Position numbers and translations under genes: made by a program
The notes under the pieces: model-generated
What the model was told of the DNA's origin: nothing
The model's input: the letters and a program-made list of their open reading frames with translations, nothing else
Database searches by the model: none
Assembly: GCA_024743355.1 (NCBI GenBank)
Contig: JANSWS010000020.1
Location: 1-40,562, forward strand
DNA: 40,562 bases
DNA from: a bacterium
GTDB lineage: Bacteria > Planctomycetota > Planctomycetia > Pirellulales > Pirellulaceae
Direction of reading: 5' to 3'
Shown: positions 1 to 9,370 of the stretch, piece after piece
Position numbering within the stretch: the first letter of the stretch is position 1
Layout of the letters: each line of letters begins with the position of its first letter

Positions 1-302
1 ACCTGCTTGACTCCCAGAAATGACAATTGAAAGTTACCCGTGGGTCCCCAAGGATTATGTGAGGCGTCGACTACCAGTCGGACGTTGCTGCTGTTGCAGT
101 GTTCAGCCGCCTGAATTACGCCATCATGCAGCGTGATATCACAAAAGGACTGCATCGAAATGGGAAGCCGCTCACGAATCGAGTTCAAATGCTCGCGGTA
201 GGCCTTGCACTGCGCGTACCAAGCTTGCTCCGCTGCCTCATAGGCTTGGCTGTCGGAATCGTCCTGCATGCTTTGATAGAGTTCACGGGTGATGAACTTC
301 AC
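1..302 (-). CDS. DUF4085-family protein, C-terminus cut by window edge
   Basis: Reading from a GTG at 302, the frame stays open for 100 codons to the left edge. The N-terminus (V/M-KFITRELYQSMQ) and the LHDGVIQ stretch near residues 60-66 match my memory of the DUF4085 family, a group of uncharacterised soluble proteins. An AAAGGA ribosome site sits about 8 bases upstream of the GTG, and the selD stop is only 14 bases away, so it is probably the last gene of the sel operon. Whether it has any role in selenium metabolism cannot be seen. Function unknown; the family call is from motif memory. Confidence 0.6.
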   Translation of the reverse strand, partial: MKFITRELYQSMQDDSDSQAYEAAEQAWYAQCKAYREHLNSIRERLPISMQSFCDITLHDGVIQAAEHCNSSNVRLVVDASHNPWGPTGNFQLSFLGVKQ

Positions 303-316
303 GCTAATGATTCCTT

Positions 317-2524
317 TCAAGCTTGTACAACGATGTGGGATTGCTGATTTGAACCCAGCGAACTGACTTTGCCGATAAAGTACGGGCGAGCCAGGCCTGC
401 CGCATCGATCTTGCCGAAAAATTCGGACTGCCGATTGTCGGGAACACCCAAGAGCAGTCCGCCGCAGGTTTGGGGATCAAACAGCAAGCGATACTTGGGC
501 AAGCTCTGCAATTTTGCGTCCGCCGTGACCCGCTGTGCAAAGCGAAGATTCTCACTGATTAAACTGCTTTCGATCCCATCAACAACTCTTTCCGTTGCCC
601 CGGCCAGGGTTGGAATTGCCTGCAGTTCTAGACCCGCTTGCAGACTAGCCGGCTCGAGCATCTCCAGCAAATGTCCCACCAAGCCAAAACCGGTAATGTC
701 GGTGGCGGCTTGTATGCCGCTCGCAATTGCGAGGCGGGCGATGTCAGCCTGATCGTCCAGCATCCAATCGAGCAGCGCCTGATAATGGTCAAAGCGACAC
801 TCCGCCCGCATGTGTGCGGCCAATAAAACTCCTATGCCCAGCGGCTTCGTCAGGTAAAGTTGATCGCCGGGACGCAGTCCAGACTTGCGCAGCGTGTTTT
901 CGCTCGTTGTGTAGCCGATGACGGTAAAGCCAGCTTCCATGCGAGGCCCGGTAACGGTATGGCCCCCGATGATCTTTGCTCCCATGCGATGGAACTGCCA
1001 ACCGGCGCCCGCTAGAAAATCGCCAAGAACCAGCCCCTGTGCATCGCGATCCCCTTCTGGCAGGACCACATTGGCCAAGGCATCTGAGACCTGTGCTCCC
1101 ATAGCTACTAAATCGCTGGCTGCATGGATGGCTGCGACACGCCCGAATAAGTGAGCATCTTGGAACGGGTTGGTGAAGAAATCTGTGGATGCAAATAGAT
1201 TGGATGCTCTGCTGGCAGCGATCGGTGCAGCGTCGTCTTTGACAATGTCGGCCTGCTGGTCGAATCGCGCAATGGCTTCCTCGAGCACTCCGGCGCCCAG
1301 TTTGCAACCGCAGCCGCGGCATTGCATCACTTCTCCCGGCTCGAACATGCATTGCGGCGCGAACTTGTCCATGAAACTCGAGTCGATGTAATGCTTCAAG
1401 CGATAGACCCAGCTACCTTGGAAGGCCCAACCTCTCCATTGCCCGATCGCCCGCCCATCACCCAGGTTGATCAACCTGAGGAAGTCGCGTTGCGGCTGGT
1501 AATCCTTCAAAGCCTCTCCGGCGATGCTGGCCTTGATGTTGTTCCACAAAACAGGGCCTTGTCGGACAGCATAAACACCCGCCTTAGGCAGGCGTTCATC
1601 GCGGATGGTACCCGTATCTCCAACCGCAAAGATTGGGTGACCACGATCCAGGCCTTGAGGATCTTCGACCCGCAACGACGCATCGGTCAGCAGGAAGCCA
1701 TGTTGGTCCACCGGCAATTCAAGTTGCTCCAGCAAGGTTGGAGGGCTGGCGCCGGTTGCCCAGATGATGACGTTTGCATCCAGTTCTTCACCATTCGCCA
1801 AAACCAGTTGCTCTTCTTCAACCTGAGCAACGGCCTGGCCCAATCTGAGCTCGTAGCCTCGAGCCTGTAGTTCCTGGTGTACACGCTTCTGCGTACTGAG
1901 CGCTTCGCCCGTCAGCAATGCCTGACTACGCGAAACGATCCGCACTAGGACAGATTCTGCTTGCGGGGCGCATCGCTGAAGATAGGGCCCCAAACAGAAG
2001 GCTATCTCGATCCCCGCAACCCCACTGCCGACGATGGCAATTTTCAATGGCTCGTCGGCCTGAATCACATTTCGCAGTCGTTCTTCCAATCGCTGCAAGA
2101 AAGTCTGCATCGGCTTGATGGTTACCAAAGATGCGGGAGGCTCCGTCTGGGAGCCAAAGCTGACTCCCGACATGTTGGGAATGGACCCAATGCCGACGGA
2201 TAGGGCATCGTAGGGAATGGCTGGCCGACCCGCTATGAAAACTCGATGGCCCGCGCGATCGATGCCTTCAACCCGACCGACGATCAACCGGGCACCCACC
2301 GATGCCGACAGTCGCACCAGGTCAATCCGCATCGCAGACTCGGGTACCTGACCCGCCAAAACCGCCGGCAACATGCCCGAGTAGGTTGCACTGCCCGAAT
2401 CCGAAACGCAGGTCAAGTCTGCGTCCGGAATGGGATGCATGCCCCACATTCTTAAAATGTGAGAATTGGTGTGCCCGAGCCCAATCAGCACGACATGTCG
2501 ACGGGCGAGTTGTTCCGTCTTCAT
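317..2524 (-). CDS. selD: Selenide, water dikinase fused to an N-terminal FAD/NAD(P)-dependent oxidoreductase domain
   Basis: SelD makes selenophosphate from selenide and ATP, the selenium donor for selenocysteine synthesis. The protein has 735 residues, about twice the usual SelD. Residues 1-390 are a pyridine-nucleotide oxidoreductase of the NADH-dehydrogenase-like type: dinucleotide site GLGHTN (15-20), second site GSGVAGIE (167-174) and FAVGDTG (299-305). Residues about 400-735 are SelD: catalytic Cys-Gly-Cys-Lys at 405-408 (TGC codons, so Cys and not Sec), SDLVAMGA, GGHTVTGPR and FDPQTCGG. I chose the ATG at 2524 because it overlaps the selA stop as ATGA, suggesting coupled translation; a longer open frame to 2725 lies inside selA. 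Fusions of SelD to such a domain are known in other bacteria; the redox partner step is inferred, possibly reduction of a selenium precursor. Confidence 0.95.
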   Translation of the reverse strand: MKTEQLARRHVVLIGLGHTNSHILRMWGMHPIPDADLTCVSDSGSATYSGMLPAVLAGQVPESAMRIDLVRLSASVGARLIVGRVEGIDRAGHRVFIAGRPAIPYDALSVGIGSIPNMSGVSFGSQTEPPASLVTIKPMQTFLQRLEERLRNVIQADEPLKIAIVGSGVAGIEIAFCLGPYLQRCAPQAESVLVRIVSRSQALLTGEALSTQKRVHQELQARGYELRLGQAVAQVEEEQLVLANGEELDANVIIWATGASPPTLLEQLELPVDQHGFLLTDASLRVEDPQGLDRGHPIFAVGDTGTIRDERLPKAGVYAVRQGPVLWNNIKASIAGEALKDYQPQRDFLRLINLGDGRAIGQWRGWAFQGSWVYRLKHYIDSSFMDKFAPQCMFEPGEVMQCRGCGCKLGAGVLEEAIARFDQQADIVKDDAAPIAASRASNLFASTDFFTNPFQDAHLFGRVAAIHAASDLVAMGAQVSDALANVVLPEGDRDAQGLVLGDFLAGAGWQFHRMGAKIIGGHTVTGPRMEAGFTVIGYTTSENTLRKSGLRPGDQLYLTKPLGIGVLLAAHMRAECRFDHYQALLDWMLDDQADIARLAIASGIQAATDITGFGLVGHLLEMLEPASLQAGLELQAIPTLAGATERVVDGIESSLISENLRFAQRVTADAKLQSLPKYRLLFDPQTCGGLLLGVPDNRQSEFFGKIDAAGLARPYFIGKVSSLGSNQQSHIVVQA

Positions 2525-3963
2525 GGCCGTTGCGATCCCGGTGGCATAGCCGGTGTTCTGTCCGGTTCGGTAAGGGCCGCTCGGATGGTGCAAATGAACT
2601 CGGGCAGGTCCTGATCCGAGACAGTTCGCAAATCCAAGAGCACGCGATCCTGTGTCTGGCGACACAGCACCGGTGTCGACCGGCATTTTCGCAGCGCATC
2701 CGCCAACAACTGACTCGACTTGCACTTCAGCGTGATGGCGAAGCTCTCCAGATCGTATCCAGGAACCGAACCTCCGCCGATTTGAGACTGACAGGCTTCA
2801 ACTGCGAATTCGACGCCCTGGACTGGCTCGAGTTGCTGAAGGACCCATTCGCAGGTGGCACGCACGTCCCCCGCAGTTTTACTCAACATGCGAAAAAAAG
2901 GTAGCTCCCGCTCAGCTTCACCGCGTAAGTGAATTTCGGCGGTGGCTTCAAAAGCCGCCAGAGTCACCTTGTCGACCCGCAAGGCACGCATCAGGGGGCT
3001 GTTGCGAAGTTGCTGGATCCAGCGTCGCTTTCCGACGATAATTCCACACTGCGGACCGCCGAACAATTTGTCGCCGCTGAACAGACAGAGATCGGCACCC
3101 GTCGCAATGCTTCGCCGAACGTTAGGCTCCTTCGCCAATATTTCGGAGGTGAGCGATGCGTGCCGCGGGTCTACCAGACTGCCGCTGCCCAAGTCATCAA
3201 TTACCGGTACGTGAGCGGGTCTTTTAATGGCCACCAAGGCATCAATACTGGGCTCGGCGACAAAGCCGGCTTGCAGGAAATTACTATGGTGAACTCGGAT
3301 GATGGCAGCCGTCTGCTCATTCAAGGCCGCTTCGTAGTCACTCACATAGCTTCGATTGGTGGTTCCCACTTCCTTAAGCAACACCCCTGCGCTGCGGAAA
3401 ACATCGGGCAAGCGAAAGCCACCTCCAATCTCTACCAATTGGCCGCGTGAGATGATCACCTCGCGTCCAACAGCCAATGCCTGTAACACCAAGAGAGTTG
3501 CAGCTGCGCAATTGTTTACGACCAGCGCCTCTTCCGCCCCCGTCAATTGACATAGCAGCCTCAATGCTCGGTCACCGCGACGACTTCGTTTACCGGTTTG
3601 CAAGTCTAGCTCAACATTGCAATAAGCGGCCGCTTGACACATTCGCTCAACCGCCAGATCTGACAGGGGCGCTCGACCTAAATTGGTATGCAGCAAAATT
3701 CCCGTAGCGTTGATCACCTTTTGCAGGTAACGCATCTGCTCGGCCTGCCCAAGCTGAAGCGTTTCGCTTTCTACCAAGCTCGATAGATCGGCGGGCGAGA
3801 TGGACTGTCCAGCCAGAATCTGCTGCCGCAACTGGTCGACTGCGGAGCGTATCCAAGCCACCACACAGGCGTGCCCATGGCGGTCGCATAGTTCGCGGAT
3901 CGCCGGATACTGCAATATCTGGTCGACTGCTGGTAGATGCTTCAGGCTCGTGGAATCTGTCAA
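2521..3963 (-). CDS. selA: L-seryl-tRNA(Sec) selenium transferase
   Basis: SelA is a PLP enzyme that converts Ser-tRNA(Sec) to Sec-tRNA(Sec) using selenophosphate from SelD. The 480-residue length fits the family. Visible signatures are LPAVDQIL near residues 10-17, NATGILLHTNLGRAPL (85-100), and the PLP lysine in FSGDKLFGGPQ (Lys299). The start is a TTG at 3963 overlapping the selB stop as TTGA, with GAGGA 6 bases upstream; it reproduces the usual SelA N-terminus, while the next internal Met would delete about 77 conserved residues. It sits in the middle of the selB-selA-selD operon with 4-base overlaps on both sides. Confidence 0.96.
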   Translation of the reverse strand: MTDSTSLKHLPAVDQILQYPAIRELCDRHGHACVVAWIRSAVDQLRQQILAGQSISPADLSSLVESETLQLGQAEQMRYLQKVINATGILLHTNLGRAPLSDLAVERMCQAAAYCNVELDLQTGKRSRRGDRALRLLCQLTGAEEALVVNNCAAATLLVLQALAVGREVIISRGQLVEIGGGFRLPDVFRSAGVLLKEVGTTNRSYVSDYEAALNEQTAAIIRVHHSNFLQAGFVAEPSIDALVAIKRPAHVPVIDDLGSGSLVDPRHASLTSEILAKEPNVRRSIATGADLCLFSGDKLFGGPQCGIIVGKRRWIQQLRNSPLMRALRVDKVTLAAFEATAEIHLRGEAERELPFFRMLSKTAGDVRATCEWVLQQLEPVQGVEFAVEACQSQIGGGSVPGYDLESFAITLKCKSSQLLADALRKCRSTPVLCRQTQDRVLLDLRTVSDQDLPEFICTIRAALTEPDRTPAMPPGSQRP

Positions 3964-5972
3964 CTCTTGTCCTCAACACGCAAACCCGCGAATTCTAACA
4001 AGTCCTTACCGGCTACCCGTTCGTCGCCTTTTCTGATTGTAATCTGCTGCTGATCGCAGTATTCCAACAGCGGGATGACATGTTTGCGGGTCACACCCCA
4101 GATATCTTTAATCTCCGGTACTGACAATGTCGGTTGTTGCTCAAAACGCTCGGCCAAATCGGTCAACATGCGCTGAAATGTAAATGTTGCGATGTAAAGC
4201 CCTTGCTTGAGGTCGATCAATAACCGCTGCTGCGTCGCATGCCGCGCCAACGACAGGGCTGCGTCTTTGGTGATGGCCATTGTCTCGCAAACCTCTTTCA
4301 AAGCCGGAGGCGACGGGTTGTCTTCATATAGTTTGAGAAACTGCTCCATTCTTGCCCGTTGCTTTTTGGATAAGCTGGTTTGTTCCGAAGCGATGGCCAA
4401 CATGCCATTTAGTGAGACGAGTTGCGATTTCTCTACCAGCGAGCGAATCACGTGTAGCACGACTTCCGCCGAAGCGAGATGACCGGCACTCTCGACTACC
4501 GAGTCTTCAGCCCTCCAAGCATCTTCCCGCGATTCGGCTGTGGCAGTCAGCAATTTAACGATAAAAATACTCAGCTTTTCCAACAGTTGCTCGGATACGA
4601 GCCTGTCTCCCAGTCTGCGCACTTCGCCCCTGCTCAGAGCTTGTTCCATGATGTCAGGTAACTCACTGGCCGCTATTCCCAACTGACGAAACCACCAATC
4701 TCCATGGATGGGCAGTTCACCCATGTGCCGCGTCCAGGCCAGAATTTGTTGATCGGCGGGTTGTTCGAGCAATTGGTTACCCAGTTCAACCCAATCCCGA
4801 TTGCTGCGGCGAACTGGACTGTCAGCCCAATCATCGATGCGTGCGAGCACCCGTCCCCCGGCGAATGATCCTCGCGGGTAGGGGTTACGAAACAATATGG
4901 GTTGCTCATAGGAAGCCACGATGGGTTCCTCGGTTTCAACAATCACCACCTGTCTTTGCTTGGCCCGCAGCAGTTTCTGCCCTAGCAAGCGGGCTGCGAC
5001 CGCGGTTGTGGCCAAGTGCAATTGGACCATCGCAGGCAAGCGTAGTTCTTTGGCGTCGGGATACAGTTCGACGCTAGCCAGCAAACGGCGGGTTTGCGGG
5101 TAGGAGCCGGGCGATACCAGCTCGTCACCGCGTTTCAGTTCGCCAACATCGCCTCCAGCCAAATTCAGGGCCGTCCTCAAACCGACGTGAGATTGGGTGA
5201 CTTGGCATCCATGGACTTCCAACTCTCGCACTCGGACTTCGTTGGGCTGTCCCGCCACTTGCAACTTGTCGCCGACTTGGACGCTGCCACTCCAAATCGT
5301 ACCGGCCACGACGAGACCACGGCCTTCGACGTTAAGCACCCGGTCGATCGGAAGTCGAAAGGGAGCTGTTGGTATGACAGAGGCGGCGGAACCATCGACT
5401 TCGCCACTCGCCAGGGCTAACTTGCCTGAAGAGTGTCTTTGGGCGCGGTCAGCCGCCAACCGCAATTCTTGCTTGAGTGACTCAAGTCCCTCCCCGGTAT
5501 GCGAGGAAAACTGGACGACTGGAAAGTCGCTGAATCCGAAGTCACTGAGAAAGACCTGGAGTTCTTCGACCATTTCCTCGCGCCGCTGCGAATCGCACAA
5601 ATCGACACGCGAAAGAACGACGACCAATTGAGGTATTCCCAGGGTGTGGAGAACAGACAGGTGCTCCAGTGTCTGAGCCTGAATGCCCTGATCGCAGGCC
5701 ACCACCAACAGCCCGATGTCCACGGCGGATACTCCCGCCAGCAGGTTGCCAATGTACTTTTGATGTCCGGGCGCATCGACGAAGGCAAACGTGTAATCGC
5801 CTTCGGACATCGCTGCAAATCCAAGATCAATGGTGATGCCGCGGCGCTTCTCCTCGGGGTGTGTATCGGTTTGGACTCCCGTCAACTTGCCTACTAGAGA
5901 GGTCTTGCCGTGGTCGATGTGTCCAATCACTCCGACCGTTACGTATAGCGAACTCGTTGTCTCCGCGCTCAT
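3960..5972 (-). CDS. selB: Selenocysteine-specific translation elongation factor
   Basis: SelB brings Sec-tRNA(Sec) to the ribosome at UGA codons marked by a SECIS hairpin. The 670-residue protein has an EF-Tu-like GTPase N-terminus: G1 GHIDHGKT (17-24), G2 RGITID (44-49), G3 DAPGH (66-70), then beta-barrel domains, and a C-terminal half consistent with the SECIS-binding winged helices. The G4 motif reads SRVD (121-124) where N/T-K-x-D is normal. I chose the ATG at 5972 (MSAETTSS) because conserved sequence begins just after it; an in-frame TTG at 6035 would add 21 unconvincing residues. First gene of the operon; no clear ribosome site or promoter was recognised upstream. Confidence 0.95.
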   Translation of the reverse strand: MSAETTSSLYVTVGVIGHIDHGKTSLVGKLTGVQTDTHPEEKRRGITIDLGFAAMSEGDYTFAFVDAPGHQKYIGNLLAGVSAVDIGLLVVACDQGIQAQTLEHLSVLHTLGIPQLVVVLSRVDLCDSQRREEMVEELQVFLSDFGFSDFPVVQFSSHTGEGLESLKQELRLAADRAQRHSSGKLALASGEVDGSAASVIPTAPFRLPIDRVLNVEGRGLVVAGTIWSGSVQVGDKLQVAGQPNEVRVRELEVHGCQVTQSHVGLRTALNLAGGDVGELKRGDELVSPGSYPQTRRLLASVELYPDAKELRLPAMVQLHLATTAVAARLLGQKLLRAKQRQVVIVETEEPIVASYEQPILFRNPYPRGSFAGGRVLARIDDWADSPVRRSNRDWVELGNQLLEQPADQQILAWTRHMGELPIHGDWWFRQLGIAASELPDIMEQALSRGEVRRLGDRLVSEQLLEKLSIFIVKLLTATAESREDAWRAEDSVVESAGHLASAEVVLHVIRSLVEKSQLVSLNGMLAIASEQTSLSKKQRARMEQFLKLYEDNPSPPALKEVCETMAITKDAALSLARHATQQRLLIDLKQGLYIATFTFQRMLTDLAERFEQQPTLSVPEIKDIWGVTRKHVIPLLEYCDQQQITIRKGDERVAGKDLLEFAGLRVEDKS

Positions 5973-6161
5973 CAATCGTCGCCAGGAATTATCCACCAGA
6001 GTGCACGAAGCGGCATCGCTACCGATCACATTCAAACATGCGAAGCCGGATCATCTCAGCCGTTGGCAGCCGCAGCCATTCTCTCAACGCCGGCTAAAGC
6101 ATAGCCTAGTACCGTTGCGGCATGAACCCGATGAGCCTTGAAGGCAGACAGTAAGCGATGG

Positions 6162-7184
6162 CTACACGCCAGCGGCCCGCAACCGATGGGCGGCCTCTTC
6201 CGGGGCTAAGGGATTGATATAGCAGTCGCTGCCCCACTCAAAGCCGGCCACTTTCGTCAACCTCGGGAAGAGTTCCATTCGCCAATGAAAGTACTCGGTT
6301 GCTTCCAAGCAACTGGGCGCAGTATGAATGATGAAATTATAGGCCGTATCCGGATAGCATTTTTCAATGCGTCGAATGAGCCGGTGCGTCAACCAGGAAA
6401 GCTGTTTGGTGGCAAAGGAATCCAGGTTATCAAACCGTGCGTGATGGGATTTCGGAACCAAGGTGATCATCGATGGCATGCGGCTGGCGAAAGGGCAAAA
6501 GGCCACAAAGTCCGGCGTCTCTTCCACCACGCGGGCCTGATTTTCAATCTCATCCTGGGCCATGCGGCAAAACAGGCAGGCGGATTCCTTTTTGTGGAAC
6601 AGCCGCATGCGATCCACGGTTCGCTTAACGTCCGTTGGAAGCAAATCGGTGGCAATCAATTGAGAGTGCGAATGGGTCAAAGAAGCCCCGGCATCTGGGC
6701 CGACGTTCTTGAATAGGACCGCATAGGCGCACTTCTGCTCCTGCAACCAAAAGCACAGCCGATCGCGATATGCCTGAAAGACAAGATCGATCGACTCAGA
6801 ATCCAAATCGGTGATGGATTGGATGTGCTTGGGACTCTCGATGATGACTTCGTGAGCACCGAACAGCTCGCGACGCTGAAAGAGATTGATCCGGTCATCG
6901 GCATGCAGTTCATGCTCGAGTTCGGCGGAAACCAGCCCATCCAGCCATGGATTCACGGCCGGGAATTTGTTCGGCACCACGCGAACCCGCCAGGGAGCAT
7001 AGGGACTTGCCTTGCGACTGTTGTAGGTCGCTACCGCCGTGGGGGTCTCTAGTTCTTTACCAAAACAGAATGGGCAAGTGGCCGGATCTTGAGTCTGCAA
7101 GGGCTGGTTGATGAAGTCGTCCGGGCGGGCCGTGCGTTGGGGAGCAATGATGACCCACCTATCGGCAAGCCAGTCATAACGCAT
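6162..7184 (-). CDS. galT: Galactose-1-phosphate uridylyltransferase
   Basis: GalT swaps UMP between UDP-glucose and galactose-1-phosphate in the Leloir pathway. The protein has 340 residues, close to E. coli GalT (348). Evidence: N-terminal RYDWLADRWVIIAPQR, a CPFC zinc pair (37-40), YAPWRVRVVPNKFPA (62-76), and the active-site HSHSQ (171-175), in which His173 should be the uridylylated residue. HSHSQ rather than HPHxQ is common in the non-enterobacterial branch. The frame is open back to 7412, but that stretch overlaps the end of glgA and does not look conserved, so I start at the ATG at 7184. It lies 65 bases after glgA on the same strand, probably co-transcribed. Confidence 0.92.
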   Translation of the reverse strand: MRYDWLADRWVIIAPQRTARPDDFINQPLQTQDPATCPFCFGKELETPTAVATYNSRKASPYAPWRVRVVPNKFPAVNPWLDGLVSAELEHELHADDRINLFQRRELFGAHEVIIESPKHIQSITDLDSESIDLVFQAYRDRLCFWLQEQKCAYAVLFKNVGPDAGASLTHSHSQLIATDLLPTDVKRTVDRMRLFHKKESACLFCRMAQDEIENQARVVEETPDFVAFCPFASRMPSMITLVPKSHHARFDNLDSFATKQLSWLTHRLIRRIEKCYPDTAYNFIIHTAPSCLEATEYFHWRMELFPRLTKVAGFEWGSDCYINPLAPEEAAHRLRAAGV

Positions 7185-7249
7185 CTCATTGGTAGTCGCT
7201 CGCTCGCGATCACCTGGGAGTCGCTTTGTGGCTACCGATGGAATGTGCG

Positions 7250-8734
7250 TCACGACGTATCCCTGATCAAATGCTCGTAAACCTCCAGGTACCTCTGAGC
7301 ACTCTGGCTCCACGACCAATCTTGCTCCATGCCAGTGTGGACAATTTGAGCCCAAATCTCTTTTTGATGCAAATACAATTCCAGAGTTCTGGAAAGCGTT
7401 TCTTCCAAACAATGCACCGTGTACTGATCACATACGAAGCCGCTAGCTGAGCGATTTTGGAGCGTTGCGGGGTTGGTATCGGTTACGGTGTCTGCTAGAC
7501 CTCCCGTGCGGTTTACGACGGGAACACTGCCATACTTGAGGCTGTAAAGTTGGTTTAGACCGCAGGGCTCGTATCGGCTTGGCATCAGAAAGATGTCGCT
7601 GCCAGCTTCGATTTGATGCGCCAAGGGCTCGGAAAACGCCAATTGCACCGCCAGGTTGCCAGTGTGCGAAGCTGCTAATTCGCGCAGTTTTTTTTCATAG
7701 TGCACATCACCTGTGCCCAAAATGACCCACTGTATGTCGGGATTGTGTGCCCAATTCGACAACATCGGTATGATCAAATCCCAACCTTTCTGGCTGGCCA
7801 AACGGCTCACGATGCCGATTAACGGCACGTCTGGACGCACCGGCAGCCCGAGTTGGGCCTGCAGCCAAGCCTTGCAAGCTGCTTTGCCGGATTGCCAACT
7901 CTGACTGTCGTACGTCTGTGCTATGTGCGGATCGTTAGCAGGATTCCAATGGTCGTAGTCGACTCCATTAACAATGCCCACCAGCTCCGCGCCGCGATCC
8001 CTGAGAACCCCCTCCAAGCCACAACCGAACTCCGGTGTTGTGATCTCACGGGCATAGGTTGGGCTCACCGTGGTAACACGGTCGGCAAATACGATACCGG
8101 TCTTCAGCAGATTTAACTCGTTGTGGAACTCCATCTGTTGCCAGTTAAAGTAGTCCCAACTCATGCCGGTCAGCGGCATATCCAAATGCCAGAAGCGACC
8201 CTGGTAGGCCAGATTGTGGATCGTCATCACTGACTTAGTGTTCTTGAGCCAGGGGTAATCGCGAAATCCGGTGGCCACATAAGCTGGGAGCAGGCCGGTC
8301 TGCCAATCGTGGCAATGCAAGAGATCGATCGGCAGCTCTAGCTGATGAATGGCCTCCGCTACGGCTCGGCAGAAAAAGCAAAATCGCTCGCAGTTGTCGC
8401 GAAACTCGCCATGGCTATCGAAATAGAAGCCGTCGCGGTCGAAGTAGTGAGGCTGGTCAATCAGATAAACTTCCACCTGACTGTCCGGCAACCGCGTCTT
8501 CAGGAGATGACAGGCTACGTATTTGCCTGCAATAGGGATGGTGAAGGTATGATCGGTGGATTCGATCGCCAAGCCGCTGGCCAACGCGCTGCGGTAACCG
8601 GGCAGAAAAGAAACGCAACGCACTCCCAGCTGATCCAATGCCAGCGGTAAAGCACCGCACACATCTCCCAAGCCACCCGACTTGGCCAGAGGAACCATCT
8701 CACTGGATACGGAAACTACTTGCAGTGCATTCAC
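7250..8734 (-). CDS. glgA: Glycogen synthase (ADP-glucose type)
   Basis: GlgA extends alpha-1,4-glucan chains from ADP-glucose (GT5 family). The 494-residue length is typical. The glucosyl-donor motif KSGGLGDV is at 18-25, LHCHDWQTGLLPAY follows, and the C-terminal catalytic Glu lies in MPSRYEPCGLNQLYSLKYG, followed by PVVNRTGGLADTV. The start is a GTG at 8734, just in front of the conserved MNALQVVSVSSE N-terminus; the ribosome site is weak. Paired with galT downstream, it points to storage-glucan and hexose-phosphate metabolism. A short possible ORF lies 28 bases upstream. Confidence 0.94.
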   Translation of the reverse strand: MNALQVVSVSSEMVPLAKSGGLGDVCGALPLALDQLGVRCVSFLPGYRSALASGLAIESTDHTFTIPIAGKYVACHLLKTRLPDSQVEVYLIDQPHYFDRDGFYFDSHGEFRDNCERFCFFCRAVAEAIHQLELPIDLLHCHDWQTGLLPAYVATGFRDYPWLKNTKSVMTIHNLAYQGRFWHLDMPLTGMSWDYFNWQQMEFHNELNLLKTGIVFADRVTTVSPTYAREITTPEFGCGLEGVLRDRGAELVGIVNGVDYDHWNPANDPHIAQTYDSQSWQSGKAACKAWLQAQLGLPVRPDVPLIGIVSRLASQKGWDLIIPMLSNWAHNPDIQWVILGTGDVHYEKKLRELAASHTGNLAVQLAFSEPLAHQIEAGSDIFLMPSRYEPCGLNQLYSLKYGSVPVVNRTGGLADTVTDTNPATLQNRSASGFVCDQYTVHCLEETLSRTLELYLHQKEIWAQIVHTGMEQDWSWSQSAQRYLEVYEHLIRDTS

Positions 8735-8762
8735 AATTGGGAACCGCCCGCTAAGTCAAAAT

Positions 8763-8915
8763 TTAAGGTTGTATTTCGGCTGGAGTTTCTAACTCACGCT
8801 GCAACGGAGTCTGCTCCACGCTTGACGACGTCAGGCTCTTCGCATGCCAATAGTGAGGGCCTTCTTCGAATTCTGGAAACAGCCAATCGGCATAGCGGGA
8901 ACTGACAAGACCCAC
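8763..8915 (-). CDS. Possible small protein upstream of glgA (doubtful)
   Basis: A 50-codon frame from a GTG at 8915 ends in TAA 28 bases before glgA. It is rich in aromatic and acidic residues (RYADWLFPEFEEGPHYWHA), which is unusual for random frames, and lies in line with glgA. A GGA is close to the GTG. The same frame is open further upstream to 9011, but there it runs through a dispersed palindrome, so that extension is not coding. I recognise no family; it could be chance. Confidence 0.25.
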   Translation of the reverse strand: MGLVSSRYADWLFPEFEEGPHYWHAKSLTSSSVEQTPLQRELETPAEIQP

Positions 8916-8937
8916 TCCGAACCTATGGATCGTTCGA

Positions 8938-9003
8938 TCGTCGCCTTTCGCTCCCGCGAAAGTAGCGTTTAATCGCAGCTTTGGGGGGAGCGAATGGCGA
9001 CGA
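8938..9003. repeat. Dispersed palindrome family A, copy 1
   Basis: Arms TCGTCGCCTTTCGCTC and GAGCGAATGGCGACGA flank a core containing TAGCGTTTAATCGCAG. The copy is diverged from those at 29473 and 31052, but the loop sequence and outer stem are recognisable. It is intergenic, in the 636-base gap between glgA and the DUF2617-like gene. Confidence 0.75.
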
Positions 9004-9370
9004 TGGGACACTAATTGTTCGGAAGTTACCTAATCTATTTTCAGGGACCGACGTATCCGCCGCGGCGAACCGCTAGTTCTTGGTTTTGGAAATGTCAAGT
9101 CAAATCATCTCGAAATCCGCATGCGATGCGGCTTGAGGTGACGCAATTTAATCCAGATAATTATTCGCTGCAGTAGCATACGACATAGAATGGAACGTTG
9201 GGATAGAACATTCGGCGTTGATTGCCAGCTCGAGTGGACGCTACGATCGATTGCGTTGTAGATTTGCTCGCAGGCTATACTCCGAAGCCAGGATTTAACC
9301 CGTTAGTGCCCTTGGGCTCCGACATCGCGGAGCCTGTGAAATTCGTTTTTTGCGCGTTGGTTTTTAGAAC
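9004..9370. other. Gene-free spacer upstream of the DUF2617-like gene
   Basis: No convincing open frame, RNA gene or terminator was seen in these 367 bases between palindrome copy 1 and the plus-strand gene at 9371. It presumably holds the promoter for that gene; no consensus promoter stood out. Confidence 0.5.

Noticed and set aside
340-360. Sequence resembling a tRNA T-loop on the minus strand (TGGGTTCAAATC), considered as part of tRNA-Sec
   Set aside because: It is inside the selD reading frame, and no acceptor stem or other tRNA arms surround it.
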